Under the pieces are notes generated by a model, which saw only the letters and a list, made by a program, of their open reading frames with translations, did not search any database and was not told where the DNA came from. DNA of 44,771 nt from CAZVIJ01 sp964626735 (GTDB lineage: Bacteria; Patescibacteriota; Dojkabacteria; JAOAGR01), in NCBI GenBank assembly GCA_964626735.1, contig CAZVIJ010000007.1, positions 1 through 44,771 on the forward strand, written 5' to 3'. This document shows, one piece after another, positions 1 to 8,274 of the stretch. A program made the position numbers and the translations under genes. Positions within the stretch are counted from its first letter, which is position 1; each line of letters begins with the position of its first letter.

Positions 1-1
1 G

Positions 2-202
2 CCTTGCGTCCCATCCGATTGGGAAGGATACGACGTCGCGTATAAGTTCAAAGATACCACATTCAATATCCATTTTTGCCTCGAGAAGAATCACCGGAAC
101 CATGTATCGCGCCTCGAAGTCGACGGCAACTCCTTCGATTCCGATACGCTCTACCTCAAAGACGACCATGTAACGCATGAAGTCACGGTGTTCGTCGTAT
201 AG
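2..202 (+). CDS. C-terminus of a GH94-type glycoside phosphorylase (5' truncated)
   Basis: The window opens inside a gene read in the second frame; 66 residues precede a TAG stop. The fragment has the closing pattern of GH94 proteins (cellobiose/chitobiose phosphorylase, cyclic beta-1,2-glucan synthase C-terminus): a PCVPSDWEGY motif, then a beta-rich stretch in which a disaccharide-phosphorylase would form its last strands (KFKDTTFNIHF, VSRLEVDGN, DDHVTHEVTVFVV). In that family the P-x-x-P-x-x-W-x-G-Y/F element is strongly conserved near the end of the catalytic (alpha/alpha)6 barrel. Family members cleave beta-glucosidic bonds with phosphate. Which substrate this one uses cannot be told from the tail. 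The next gene begins 59 nt downstream with its own promoter. Confidence 0.72.
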   Translation, partial: PCVPSDWEGYDVAYKFKDTTFNIHFCLEKNHRNHVSRLEVDGNSFDSDTLYLKDDHVTHEVTVFVV

Positions 203-225
203 CGGTATATCGTTTGTTTATCTTG

Positions 226-257
226 TAATATTGCGTAAAAAGATTAAAGTGTGGAGA
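226..257 (+). promoter_or_regulatory. -10 box and Shine-Dalgarno for the histidine kinase
   Basis: TAATAT at 226-231 is a good -10 hexamer. A GGAGA at 253-257 lies 4 nt before the ATG at 262. This is one of the few starts in the window with both a 5' leader and a Shine-Dalgarno sequence. Confidence 0.45.
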
Positions 258-261
258 AATC

Positions 262-1848
262 ATGCTTCATGATTTCCGCAAAGTTCTACCGCAATTCCTG
301 AAGAAATACTGGAATGCTCCTTTTGCACCCTGGAGGATTACGCAAGAAAAAGTTGATTTGGCGAGTATCCTGTTTGTCGACTTGATCGGCATATTCGCAT
401 GCCTTATTTTTATAGCAACGCGGCAGTCGGCATACTTCGTCCGTTCGTTTTACTTTACTGCCGTATGCGGCGTTATTACGCTCCTGTATTTCAGCGGGTA
501 CCGTAAGTTCGCGAAGCTGCTCTATTCCTCGTTCACGATTTACATCTTCAGCGCAACGCAAATCGAGCCGTATATCACGAAAGAATTCGGTACGATCATC
601 TTCATCCCGCCGCTTCTCATTATGGTGTTCTTCGGCATACCCGGCTTGGTGCTGAGCGCTATCCTCGAGTACATCATCATGCTCTTCCGCGCCGGTTTTC
701 ATGGCGTCTATACGACACCGATGGCAATCATTATCTTCTCCTTTTACATCGGGCTTGTCCTTATCATAAAGCTGGTCTCGAATTCGGAAACGATGCGCGC
801 GACCGATAACGCGCAGCTTGCCGAAGAGGCCATCAAGCGGTCAGAAGACCAACGGCTCGCCCTAAAGCGGAGTGAAGAGCGGTTCAGGAGCATCATCGAA
901 ACGGCCGGCGAAGGAATATGGATGATTGACGATAAGCTGAAAACGACATTCTTAAACAATAAGATGTCTGAACTTCTCGGCTATTCGATCAACGAAATGA
1001 TCGGTAGGGATATTTTCGACTTCATCGACGTTAAGGATTTCAAGAAATCGCGGGTCGGCATCAATTCCATATTGCGCGACGGAGTAGTCCATCGAGACTA
1101 TAAATTCATAAGGAAGGACGGCAATCTCTTGTGGGGAATCGTCTCGACGACGCCAATCCTCGATACCGAAGGCAACTACGAAGGCACGCTCGGAATGCTC
1201 ACCGACATAACTGAACGAAAGACGATCGAGCGGCAAATTAAAGAGTCCCTGCATGAGAAAGAAATCCTGCTCAAGGAAATTCATCACCGAGTCAAGAATA
1301 ATTTGCAGGTCATTTCCAGCCTTTTGAGCTTGCAGTCGCACAAGAGCGATGAGGTTACGAAATCGATCCTGCAGGATAGCATGAACCGAGTCCGTTCAAT
1401 GGCGTACATCCACGAAAACCTCTACAAGTCCAACGATTTGGCGAAGATCGATTTCCACTCGTATCTCGTAAATCTCTCGAAGTACTTGTACCAAACCTAC
1501 GCAGTCGACCCGGGCAAAATCCACCTCGTGATGAAATGCGAGAACATAATGCTGCCGGTAGACATCGCGGTACCGTGCGGGCTTATGGCAAACGAGCTCA
1601 TAACCAACGTCTTGAAATACGCATTCCCCGGCGACAAGAGAGGCGAGCTCACCATCATATTGACGCATGGCTCAGAAGGGTACGAATTCATCATAAGCGA
1701 CGATGGCGTCGGGCTTCCTCCCGAATTCGACATCAAGAAATCGAATTCGCTGGGGCTTCAGCTGGTAACCATGCTCGTCAAGCAAGTAAACGGTACGTAC
1801 GAGGTTAAGAACGAGCGGGGTGTTAGGTACACCATTCGGTTTCCTTGA
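262..1848 (+). CDS. Membrane PAS sensor histidine kinase (HisKA_2 type)
   Basis: 528-residue hybrid-free sensor kinase. Residues about 33-175 hold five or six hydrophobic helices forming a membrane sensor region. A short coiled segment (about 180-205) leads into one PAS domain (about 205-318, starting ERFRSIIETAGEGIWMID). The dimerisation/phosphoacceptor region is of the HisKA_2 type, with EIHHRVKNNLQ at 339-349 and H342 as the likely phosphorylated histidine. The ATPase domain follows: N-box NELITN (445-450), G1 box DDGVG (480-484) and SLGLQLV (496-502). HisKA_2 kinases usually signal to response regulators or anti-anti-sigma partners. None is encoded next to it, so it is an orphan here. It converges on the next gene with 5 nt between stops. 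The ATG has a clear Shine-Dalgarno. Confidence 0.93.
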   Translation: MLHDFRKVLPQFLKKYWNAPFAPWRITQEKVDLASILFVDLIGIFACLIFIATRQSAYFVRSFYFTAVCGVITLLYFSGYRKFAKLLYSSFTIYIFSATQIEPYITKEFGTIIFIPPLLIMVFFGIPGLVLSAILEYIIMLFRAGFHGVYTTPMAIIIFSFYIGLVLIIKLVSNSETMRATDNAQLAEEAIKRSEDQRLALKRSEERFRSIIETAGEGIWMIDDKLKTTFLNNKMSELLGYSINEMIGRDIFDFIDVKDFKKSRVGINSILRDGVVHRDYKFIRKDGNLLWGIVSTTPILDTEGNYEGTLGMLTDITERKTIERQIKESLHEKEILLKEIHHRVKNNLQVISSLLSLQSHKSDEVTKSILQDSMNRVRSMAYIHENLYKSNDLAKIDFHSYLVNLSKYLYQTYAVDPGKIHLVMKCENIMLPVDIAVPCGLMANELITNVLKYAFPGDKRGELTIILTHGSEGYEFIISDDGVGLPPEFDIKKSNSLGLQLVTMLVKQVNGTYEVKNERGVRYTIRFP

Positions 1849-1853
1849 TAGAA

Positions 1854-2732
1854 CTAATTATAGGCCCTTCTCCCGATCGACCGAGATGATTGGTTCTTCG
1901 CGAGCATCGACTTGACTCGATCGGTGAAAAGCTCGTCTTTCTCGAATCCTGCCGCCATGCACCGTTCGATAAACGGGGATAGTATCTCGAATGTGACACC
2001 CGATACCATGCTAAGCTCGAAAAGCAATCCTTCCGCGATTCGTAACGTATTTGATTTTCCCGCTTCCTGCGACGATGTGCCGAGGATACCTTCTGCACGC
2101 TCGTTGAATCGATCGCCGACGCGGGCTAGGTCGAATGCGGAAGTTACCGCGAAGTGCGCGATTTGCGTGGAGTCGTCGAAACCGGGATCAGAGAAGTATT
2201 GCGTGCGTTCAAGGTAGAACTCGCGGGAGAATCTCGACAGTTCTGCCAACGGTAGAGACGCTACGATCGTTTGCAGATTGAATTGTGCCCTTGGATACTC
2301 GATTGACCGAAGTAGAAATTTAACCCGTTCATGCAGCGAGAGTACGGTTGGATCCATGTCCGGATAGCGTCCATATAGCCAAACCTCCATCCGATCATGC
2401 GATACGCTCATGAACGCCGAAAGCACCGACTCTGCAATGCGGCAGACATCGTCCGACTGCTCACTCGGTTGCCCAGCCAGCTCCACGGTAGATTGTTTAC
2501 CACTATCGGTTCCATAATATACGGAGCTTCCGCCAAGAGAGTACGATACCATGCCCGATGCGGGGGATCTGAATGCGATTGAACCTTGCGCAAAATCGAT
2601 GCCGCCTGGCCCGATAACGGGGACATAGAATGCGGAATATCCGGCCGACTCCCGAAGCGACGAACCGGTCATATACGTAAGTGCCGTGATGCTGTCGGCG
2701 GCTTTAGGAAAATTATCGAGCGTAACATTCAT
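1854..2732 (-). CDS. Hypothetical protein of unknown family
   Basis: 292 residues, no signal peptide or membrane segment, no motif I recognise. The N-terminal 70 residues are rich in Gly, Ser and aromatic residues and look beta-rich. The C-terminal half looks alpha-helical with conserved-looking acidic and aromatic residues. The chosen ATG at 2732 (MNVTLDNF) follows a perfect TATAAT by 7 nt, which would make the mRNA leaderless. The upstream GTC/ATG-frame extension to 2759 would run through the promoter and is rejected. It is transcribed divergently from the YbjQ-repeat gene. A faint resemblance of its C-terminal third to the unknown proteins at 25063, 31246 and 40542 is possible but not secure. 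Confidence 0.7.
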   Translation of the reverse strand: MNVTLDNFPKAADSITALTYMTGSSLRESAGYSAFYVPVIGPGGIDFAQGSIAFRSPASGMVSYSLGGSSVYYGTDSGKQSTVELAGQPSEQSDDVCRIAESVLSAFMSVSHDRMEVWLYGRYPDMDPTVLSLHERVKFLLRSIEYPRAQFNLQTIVASLPLAELSRFSREFYLERTQYFSDPGFDDSTQIAHFAVTSAFDLARVGDRFNERAEGILGTSSQEAGKSNTLRIAEGLLFELSMVSGVTFEILSPFIERCMAAGFEKDELFTDRVKSMLAKNQSSRSIGRRAYN

Positions 2733-2739
2733 GACAATG

Positions 2740-2745
2740 ATTATA
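2740..2745 (-). promoter_or_regulatory. Consensus -10 box of a leaderless promoter
   Basis: TATAAT on the minus strand, 7 nt before the ATG at 2732, so transcription should begin on or next to the start codon. No Shine-Dalgarno is present. Confidence 0.6.
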
Positions 2746-2798
2746 CAACAACGGGTCAATTGAATATTCCATCCATTAGTGATGTAATTATTTACATT

Positions 2799-3935
2799 AT
2801 GGTAACAACTGGATTGTCAGGAAATGAGATATATTGCTTGAAGAGGCTCGGCTTTATGCCCGGGGAAATCGTCGTCGGCAACTCGGTTTACTCGATCGGT
2901 TTCGTCGGCTCGCTTGCAAGCGGTATAAGGAATTTCGCGGGCGGCGAAGTGGGCAATATCACCTCGATGATTTCGGAAGGTCGTCACATGGCTATCGGTA
3001 GGCTCGTAACCGAGGCACAGCACAAAAACGCATACGGCATCGTAAGCGTCAACAGCGATTTCGTACATCATGCCGGGACGGGCAATATCGAATTCCTCTC
3101 GGTCGGATCTTCAACCCATTCGTCCGACCCATCGCACGACACGTTGCGGTTTACGGCAAGCATCGATGGCCAGGAGCTTTTCTGCAATGTCGATGCAGGT
3201 TACTCGCCGGTCGGATTCGCGTTCGGTAATGTCGCGTATGCGCTCGGATTTGGACAAGGGCTTATCGGATCCATCAAGAAGCTTGGCAGAGGAGAGATCA
3301 AGGAATACTCGAATATCTACAACCACACCCGGCATGCGGCTCTCCAGAGAATAGTCGACGAGGCGCGAAGGCTGAATGCAAATTCGGTGCTGAGCATTAC
3401 CACCAAAGTCATCCCGTATTCAGTGGGTATAAGCGAGATGCTGATGGTCGGAACGGCCTCCTATAACCCCGCGCTTCCCCAAGAGTACTCCAACGACCCA
3501 ATCACGTCGGACTTGAGCGCAAGCGAACTGTGGAGCCTGACGAATATGGGGATGATGCCGCTTAAGCTTGTCCTCGGAACTTCGGTCTTCTCGCTCGGTT
3601 TTGCCGGTGGCGTATCGTCGTTCCTCAAGTCGTTCACGAGGGGAGAAATAAGCGAGCTTACCTCGCTCATCTATGAGGCGAGGGAAAACGCGCTCGGTCT
3701 AATCAATTCCGAAGCTCAACAAATTGGCGCCGACGATGTCGTCGGAACGAAAACGTATATTTACGACCTCGGTGGAGGATTAATCGAATTCTTGGCAATC
3801 GGCACCGCAATCAAGAAGGTCGATTACGTGAAGACCAAATCGGATAGCCTTTTCCCCCAGGCAATCATTCAAGATCAGGACACCTACTTCGATTCGCCGA
3901 TTTTCAATTTTGGTAGCGGGCCGTCAAGCATTTGA
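2799..3935 (+). CDS. Triple-repeat YbjQ-like (heavy-metal-binding-domain family) protein
   Basis: 378 residues made of three tandem copies of a roughly 100-residue YbjQ-like unit (PF01906-type fold): about 8-106, 123-220 and 241-338. Each unit has the same order of elements: a GF/Y/M-x-P strand with GxxVYS/AxGF, a Gly-rich F.GGE/GRGEI turn, a long helix with R..A...I..EA, then a strand and a closing S/VGTA/S segment. Single-domain YbjQ proteins form pentamers and are annotated as heavy-metal-binding, though their biochemical role is unsettled. Three fused units suggest a pseudo-symmetric assembly. The ATG at 2799 is chosen because upstream codons overlap the divergent neighbour's 5' end and look non-coding. 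No Shine-Dalgarno is visible, and a TAATTA lies 8 nt before the ATG. The last 38 residues are a tail unrelated to the repeats. Confidence 0.8.
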   Translation: MVTTGLSGNEIYCLKRLGFMPGEIVVGNSVYSIGFVGSLASGIRNFAGGEVGNITSMISEGRHMAIGRLVTEAQHKNAYGIVSVNSDFVHHAGTGNIEFLSVGSSTHSSDPSHDTLRFTASIDGQELFCNVDAGYSPVGFAFGNVAYALGFGQGLIGSIKKLGRGEIKEYSNIYNHTRHAALQRIVDEARRLNANSVLSITTKVIPYSVGISEMLMVGTASYNPALPQEYSNDPITSDLSASELWSLTNMGMMPLKLVLGTSVFSLGFAGGVSSFLKSFTRGEISELTSLIYEARENALGLINSEAQQIGADDVVGTKTYIYDLGGGLIEFLAIGTAIKKVDYVKTKSDSLFPQAIIQDQDTYFDSPIFNFGSGPSSI

Positions 3936-3945
3936 TGCTGGCGGC

Positions 3946-4233
3946 TCAATCTCGGTAACGGATAATTTTTTCGCGGTAAAGTCCCATTGCCAGGCCGACG
4001 GTAAAGGTTACCGACTCGAAAACGTGCGCATCGATGAAGTCCTTCACGCGAGCTTCGAAGGTAACCAGATGCGTAGCTCCATAGATGAGTCCTATTACGA
4101 TGAGGACAAAAAAAATAATTGAAGAGCGCTCACGTTGGATGCTGGTAACGTAGCCTTCAATAAGGTCGCCGACCATGTAGCCGAGACCGACGAATTTGAG
4201 CGCCTCAAGCGCCATAAGCGTTGTCGAGTTCAT
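3946..4233 (-). CDS. Small membrane protein
   Basis: 95 residues with two hydrophobic stretches: a weak one near the N-terminus (ALKFVGLGYMVGDLIEGYV) and a strong one in the middle (SIIFFVLIVIGLIYGATHLV), followed by a soluble segment ending in a third semi-hydrophobic stretch. It lies 24 nt downstream of the type II NADH dehydrogenase gene on the same strand and may be co-transcribed with it, which hints at a membrane-associated redox role but proves nothing. The ATG at 4233 is preferred over GTG at 4248. A TGATAC 8 nt upstream could be its own -10 box. I recognise no family. Confidence 0.6.
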   Translation of the reverse strand: MNSTTLMALEALKFVGLGYMVGDLIEGYVTSIQRERSSIIFFVLIVIGLIYGATHLVTFEARVKDFIDAHVFESVTFTVGLAMGLYREKIIRYRD

Positions 4234-4257
4234 TGCCCATGGTATCACACCGGCAAT

Positions 4258-5496
4258 TTAGAGTGTATTGTCTGCAATATGCGCTTTCGAACAGATCGGG
4301 CACGATTCCCAGAGCTGGCCCTCGCTGCTGAATGCCGTCATCGCTTTCGAGAAAGGAAGGACGGTTCTGAAGAACGTATAGTCCGACCATTTCCTGAGCA
4401 GCCATCCGATGAAACCGTAATAGGTTCTTCCGTTCCAGACTGCAGCTGCCCATCGTTTGCCGACGGGAACCGCGTAATTCGGCTTAATCGCATTATAGAT
4501 CGGTTGCGTCTTGCCATGAAGCTTTTCAGAAAGGTACGAGGCCACATACGCACCGTCATGCAATGCGGTCTGCGCCATACCGGTGAACTTCGTCGAGGCA
4601 GCATCGCCGATGACGAAGACATTGCTGAAGCCTTTCGCTATCATCGCCCCGCTTACGAGAACTTTGCCCCGTTCATCGAATTCGAGTCCTTTGATGGCGG
4701 AATAGATGGAATTCGTCTTAACCCCCGCAGTCCAGATGAGCGTTTTCGTCTTCATCATCATATCTGACATATAAACGCTTGCGACTTCCTCCTTCGTTAC
4801 GGGCCGGTTCAGAAAGACATTGACGCCAAGCGAGTGAAGACGGCGTAGTATTTTGGCAGACACGTCTTCCGGCAAATTCGGAACCAGTCGGGTGCCGGCA
4901 TGTATTAATTCGATCGTGACGACCGATTGATCGATACCATGTGTCTTCGCCAAATAGGGAAGATACTCGGCAAGCTCGCCTGCAACTTCGCAGCCTGTCA
5001 CGCCCCCGCCAACGATAACGACGTTGGCGTTGCACACATTTTCCTTCTCGGAGTGAAGCTGGCACTCGACAAATAGTTGATGCAGGTGATTCTTGAGGCG
5101 CAGCACATTGTCGATCGAGTCGATCGTGAACGAATACTCCCGCAGCCCTTCGGTATTGTAGTAGGCTACTTCGCTGCCGAACGCCATGACAAGATAATCG
5201 TACGAGTACGAGGTTCCCGACTGTGCATGGACCGAGCGGTTGGCGAGATCAACGGCATCGATTGTCTCTTCCAGTATTTCGACATCCGTGCCTTCGAAAA
5301 TTTCTGCAAGCGGTATGCACACCTGGAGCGGGGATTTGCCGGTAAGTACGCGGTACAACGTGGCATGATACTCGAAATGCGGTTTATTCGAGACGAGGCG
5401 GATTTTCGTGTTGGGCAATGCTTGCTTTGAAAGCTCGAGTGCGGCGCTGACGCCGCCGAATCCGCCTCCCAGTATCAAGATCGTTGTTTCGGGCAT
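4258..5496 (-). CDS. ndh: Type II NADH:quinone oxidoreductase (NDH-2 family)
   Basis: 412 residues, normal for NDH-2, a single-subunit peripheral membrane flavoprotein that passes electrons from NADH to quinone without proton pumping. Two Rossmann motifs are clear: ILGGGFGG (residues 8-15) for FAD and IVGGGVTG (161-168) for NADH. The second FAD motif FVIGDAA (294-300) is followed by the expected AQTALHDGAYVA helix. The C-terminal YGFIGWLLRKW/FFRTVLPF segment matches the amphipathic membrane-binding helices of the family. Unusual is a CPIC pair (C399, C402) in the last 15 residues. With the hydroxyacid dehydrogenase and VKOR upstream it forms a minus-strand redox group. A -10-like TAACAT lies 7 nt before the ATG, so it can also be transcribed on its own. 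Confidence 0.88.
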   Translation of the reverse strand: MPETTILILGGGFGGVSAALELSKQALPNTKIRLVSNKPHFEYHATLYRVLTGKSPLQVCIPLAEIFEGTDVEILEETIDAVDLANRSVHAQSGTSYSYDYLVMAFGSEVAYYNTEGLREYSFTIDSIDNVLRLKNHLHQLFVECQLHSEKENVCNANVVIVGGGVTGCEVAGELAEYLPYLAKTHGIDQSVVTIELIHAGTRLVPNLPEDVSAKILRRLHSLGVNVFLNRPVTKEEVASVYMSDMMMKTKTLIWTAGVKTNSIYSAIKGLEFDERGKVLVSGAMIAKGFSNVFVIGDAASTKFTGMAQTALHDGAYVASYLSEKLHGKTQPIYNAIKPNYAVPVGKRWAAAVWNGRTYYGFIGWLLRKWSDYTFFRTVLPFSKAMTAFSSEGQLWESCPICSKAHIADNTL

Positions 5497-5536
5497 GAAT
5501 ACTATGTTAGATAATCTGCGAGAAACTACAAATTTT

Positions 5537-6472
5537 TCAATCTAGGACATTAGCCGGGTTCGGCGTATGGATATTTTCAAGCGTCTGCCGCATGATGCTT
5601 TCTACCGCTTCTTTCGTGAAAAATCCCGTGTGTTGGGTGAATACGATATCGTCGCGCAACGGAATACGGTGATACGAATCGTCTTCGTCGACGACATCAA
5701 GGCCGAGTCCCGCCAGCTCCCCTTCATCAAGCGCCTTGATGCAGTCTTCCGTATTGAGGATTCCGCCTCGCGCGGTATTCAAAAGGTAAAGCCCGTTAGC
5801 CTTCGAAAGTAGTTCCGAGTTGATTGCGCCTCTGGTTTTGTCGTTGAGGGGAACATGGATGGAGAGGATATCGACCGAAGCGACAAGGCTCTCAAGCGAA
5901 TCGACCCGATGGTACGCTTCAAATTGCATACCTGGGTCGGTGTCGCAGTAGTACACCTGCATGCCAAAACCGTTGCATGCGATTTTCGCAGCAATTTGAC
6001 CGATGTGGCCAAACCCGAAAAATCCGATCCGCTTGCCTTGCAGTACCGTACCAAGTTGGCTCGCATCCCGGCCGTCTTGTAATCGTTCGTGTTTCCTCCG
6101 ATCAACCATGAGACGTTTCGTGAGCGAGAGCAAGAGCGCAAACAAATGTTCAGCAACGCTTTCGGGAGAATAAACTGCGACACGGTCCACCTCTATTCCC
6201 AGCTCCTTCGCAAACGCGACATCGAGCATGTTGTAGCCGGCGCAACGCAAGAGTAGTTTCCGAACGCCACGTGCTTTGAGCGAAGCTATATCATCGCGGG
6301 ATATCCTGCTTGAGACGAAAATGGAAACGATATCGGTTCCCGCCTCGACAAGGTCGAGCGAAAACAAGCTGCTGCTCGTAGCGATTGAGCAGTCTTGCGG
6401 AATAAGCGTATGCAGCTGCCCATCAAGCAACTGCTGCTCGGTTACCGAGGTTTCGAAAAAAATCGCTTTCAT
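5537..6472 (-). CDS. D-2-hydroxyacid (D-lactate-type) dehydrogenase
   Basis: 311 residues of the D-isomer-specific 2-hydroxyacid dehydrogenase family, which reduces pyruvate-like 2-oxoacids with NADH. The substrate-side RCAGYNMLD (76-84) and YSPESVAEH (101-109) blocks are those of D-lactate dehydrogenases. The nucleotide motif is GFGHIG (153-158), and the catalytic trio is R235 (NTARGG), E263 (VVDEDD) and H281 (QHTGFF). The acidic residues after the glycine motif (YYCDTD) fit NAD preference. It begins 3 nt after the VKOR stop codon, so translation is probably coupled. In a fermenting cell it would regenerate NAD+. With NDH-2 downstream the same operon could instead send electrons to quinone. 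Confidence 0.9.
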   Translation of the reverse strand: MKAIFFETSVTEQQLLDGQLHTLIPQDCSIATSSSLFSLDLVEAGTDIVSIFVSSRISRDDIASLKARGVRKLLLRCAGYNMLDVAFAKELGIEVDRVAVYSPESVAEHLFALLLSLTKRLMVDRRKHERLQDGRDASQLGTVLQGKRIGFFGFGHIGQIAAKIACNGFGMQVYYCDTDPGMQFEAYHRVDSLESLVASVDILSIHVPLNDKTRGAINSELLSKANGLYLLNTARGGILNTEDCIKALDEGELAGLGLDVVDEDDSYHRIPLRDDIVFTQHTGFFTKEAVESIMRQTLENIHTPNPANVLD

Positions 6473-6475
6473 AGT

Positions 6476-7066
6476 TTATGAGAATGAATCCTTGAATTCA
6501 AAGAGAATGAGCCCGAAGAAAATAAAGTACCAGAGGCCAAGGACGTAATAGAAATATTGCTTTTCGATAAAGCGGTCGGCGACCGATTGAATTTTCTCCG
6601 GCAGCCCGACTGTCTTGTTTTTGATATTGAAAATAACGAGACCGAAAAATAAATTCGTCGCGCTAATGCATGAGACGATGCAGTAGGGACAAAGCGCGCC
6701 GATCGTAAAAACACTTTGGTACAGAAGCCAGTAGGAAAAAACGAACGCGCCAGCGGCACCGGCGAGGACACCTAGGTTCATTTTCTTTCCCGGTATCAGG
6801 CCGAGATAATAAAACAATCCGATCATCAAAGTTGCGGTATATCCCACGATGCCGAATAACGAGTTGGGGAAACCCAAGAGCTCGGCCTGCGGCGTTTTCA
6901 TAACGGTCGAACAGCTGATGATGGAACTGACATCGCATGAGAGGGCTTGACCGGAATTCTTGAGGTTATCGAAACGCTCGACGGTAAGGATAAAAGATGC
7001 TGCGAGCCCCGTCAAAGAAAATAGAATGATAATCGCAGAAAGTATGCGGCGGAATTTATTCGTCAT
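6476..7066 (-). CDS. Vitamin K epoxide reductase (VKOR) family membrane protein
   Basis: 196 residues with five predicted membrane helices. VKOR-family proteins reoxidise DsbA-type thiol oxidases and pass electrons to quinone, supporting disulfide formation outside the cytoplasm. The loop cysteine pair is C44 and C52 (LSCDVSSIISCSTV) and the quinone-side active pair is CPYC at 126-129, all in place. Unlike many bacterial VKORs it has no fused thioredoxin domain, and no DsbA-like gene is adjacent. The ATG at 7066 is chosen over a TTG at 7084 because TATATT or TATTGT lies 7-9 nt upstream. It is transcribed divergently from the Crp/Fnr-family gene, with a palindromic operator-like site between them, and leads the VKOR / hydroxyacid dehydrogenase / NDH-2 group. 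Confidence 0.92.
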   Translation of the reverse strand: MTNKFRRILSAIIILFSLTGLAASFILTVERFDNLKNSGQALSCDVSSIISCSTVMKTPQAELLGFPNSLFGIVGYTATLMIGLFYYLGLIPGKKMNLGVLAGAAGAFVFSYWLLYQSVFTIGALCPYCIVSCISATNLFFGLVIFNIKNKTVGLPEKIQSVADRFIEKQYFYYVLGLWYFIFFGLILFEFKDSFS

Positions 7067-7111
7067 CGTAGAGACAATATACAATATTCTACTCCCGTAA
7101 TCTCTCTAGTC

Positions 7112-7127
7112 TGTGATATTTGTCACG
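7112..7127. promoter_or_regulatory. Crp/Fnr-type operator TGTGA-N6-TCACG
   Basis: TGTGA (7112-7116), six bases, then TCACG (7123-7127): nine of ten half-site bases match the CRP consensus TGTGA-N6-TCACA. It lies in the divergent promoter region between VKOR and a Crp/Fnr-family regulator. It overlaps the expected -35 region of the regulator gene (-10 TACAAT at 7135-7140), which suggests autorepression. It is centred about 53 bp upstream of the VKOR start, which could suit activation. Confidence 0.6.
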
Positions 7128-7146
7128 GGTGCACTACAATACGGTA

Positions 7147-7800
7147 GTGAGTCCTATACAGCAAAAAATATACGATTTCTTCGCCAAGTACCGTCAAGTG
7201 TCGTACCAGCCGGGCAAGACGCTGATTCGATCGAACGAAAAGATCGAGTACATCTACTATATCGAGGAAGGCGACGTTCGCCAGTATTCCATCAGCAAGG
7301 GAGGAGATGAATTGACCATGCATGTATTTACGAAAGGCGCGTTCATGCCCATCATGCTGGTACTTGCCGATATGCAGAACAACTATACGTTCGAGGCTAT
7401 CACTCCCGTGACTGCGCGTGTGTGTCCCTCGAAGGACGTCGTAGATTTCTTGCTTTCCGATACCGAAGTCATGTTCGACCTTACACGAAGGTTTGCGATC
7501 GGCATCAGTAAGCTGCTGATAAAAACCGAAACGACGCTGTATCAAGATGCGCATATGCGCATCGTCTCGATACTCCAGTACTTGGCCGAAAAGTTCGGGG
7601 AGCAAACGGGAGATAAAGTAAAAATAAGCTTGCCGTTGACGCATGCGGATATCGCAGCGTGGGTGGGTCTCCAGCGGGAAACGACCAGCAGGCAACTGGA
7701 ACAGCTGCGGAAAAAAGGCGTCGTAGAACTAAAGAACCGCGAGCTAGTGGTAGACCTTGTATCGCTAGCGAACGAGAAAAAAGACGCAGCCCGTTCTTGA
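7147..7800 (+). CDS. Crp/Fnr-family transcriptional regulator
   Basis: 217 residues: an N-terminal cyclic-nucleotide-binding-type beta-barrel (about 15-110, with the EGDVRQY turn), a dimerisation helix (about 110-140) and a C-terminal winged helix (about 150-210). The recognition helix region LTHADIAAWVGLQRETTSRQL (164-184) carries the family's conserved R-E-T-x-S-R contacts, which in CRP recognise TGTGA. The barrel has no cysteine cluster, so it is not an iron-sulfur FNR, and lacks the full cAMP-binding RxAA signature, so its effector is unknown. GTG at 7147 is chosen because TACAAT ends 6 nt before it and the longer TTG start would run back into the promoter. It probably controls itself and the flanking redox genes. 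Confidence 0.9.
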   Translation: MSPIQQKIYDFFAKYRQVSYQPGKTLIRSNEKIEYIYYIEEGDVRQYSISKGGDELTMHVFTKGAFMPIMLVLADMQNNYTFEAITPVTARVCPSKDVVDFLLSDTEVMFDLTRRFAIGISKLLIKTETTLYQDAHMRIVSILQYLAEKFGEQTGDKVKISLPLTHADIAAWVGLQRETTSRQLEQLRKKGVVELKNRELVVDLVSLANEKKDAARS

Positions 7801-7840
7801 CGCCTACTACAATACGCAGTAACATTAGAAAACTGCTAGC

Positions 7841-8272
7841 ATGCACGAACATTCCGCTGATATTCCAACCGACAAAACGCCATTGATTTTCATGGGCGTT
7901 TGTCTCGCTCTTATTGTCCTCTTGGTTGGCGGACTCTTCGTTATCATGAAAAGAAATAAGCCCGCAACGACGCAAACATCGACCGAAGCGCTCTACGACG
8001 GAACGGCCCAAAACACGATCGAGTTGGTTGCGAAAGGCGGTTTTACTCCATCAAATATCCTCGCCAAGTCGGAAACGAACTACAAACTTAAGGTGAAAAC
8101 CACCAATACATTCGACTGCTCAAGCTCGCTGGTTATCCCGTCCCTGAATATTCGGGAACAGCTTCCGCCGACCGGCCAAGTGGATATCGAGATACCTCCG
8201 CAGAAAGCGGGCACGGTCATTAACGGAACATGCACCATGGGTATGTATAGTTTCAGGATGACTTTCAACTAA
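7841..8272 (+). CDS. Membrane-anchored cupredoxin-like copper-binding protein
   Basis: 143 residues: an N-terminal membrane helix (about 14-36), a Thr/Ser-rich linker, then a cupredoxin-type beta-sandwich (about 55-143). Candidate copper ligands are C93 (FDCSSS) and the C131-x-M133-x-M135 end motif (CTMGMY), a pattern of small cupredoxin_1-type domains found with copper-handling membrane proteins. The LVIPSLNI strand and the PPQKAGT turn are also typical. The domain would sit outside the cytoplasm. Its stop codon is 2 nt before the start of the HMA/CcdA-like gene, so the two are almost certainly one transcript and probably one pathway. Confidence 0.8.
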   Translation: MHEHSADIPTDKTPLIFMGVCLALIVLLVGGLFVIMKRNKPATTQTSTEALYDGTAQNTIELVAKGGFTPSNILAKSETNYKLKVKTTNTFDCSSSLVIPSLNIREQLPPTGQVDIEIPPQKAGTVINGTCTMGMYSFRMTFN

Positions 8273-8274
8273 CG

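Noticed and set aside
2586..2798. Upstream extension of the YbjQ-repeat gene
   Set aside because: It would overlap the divergent neighbour's coding region and read through the promoter, and its residues are unlike the repeat.
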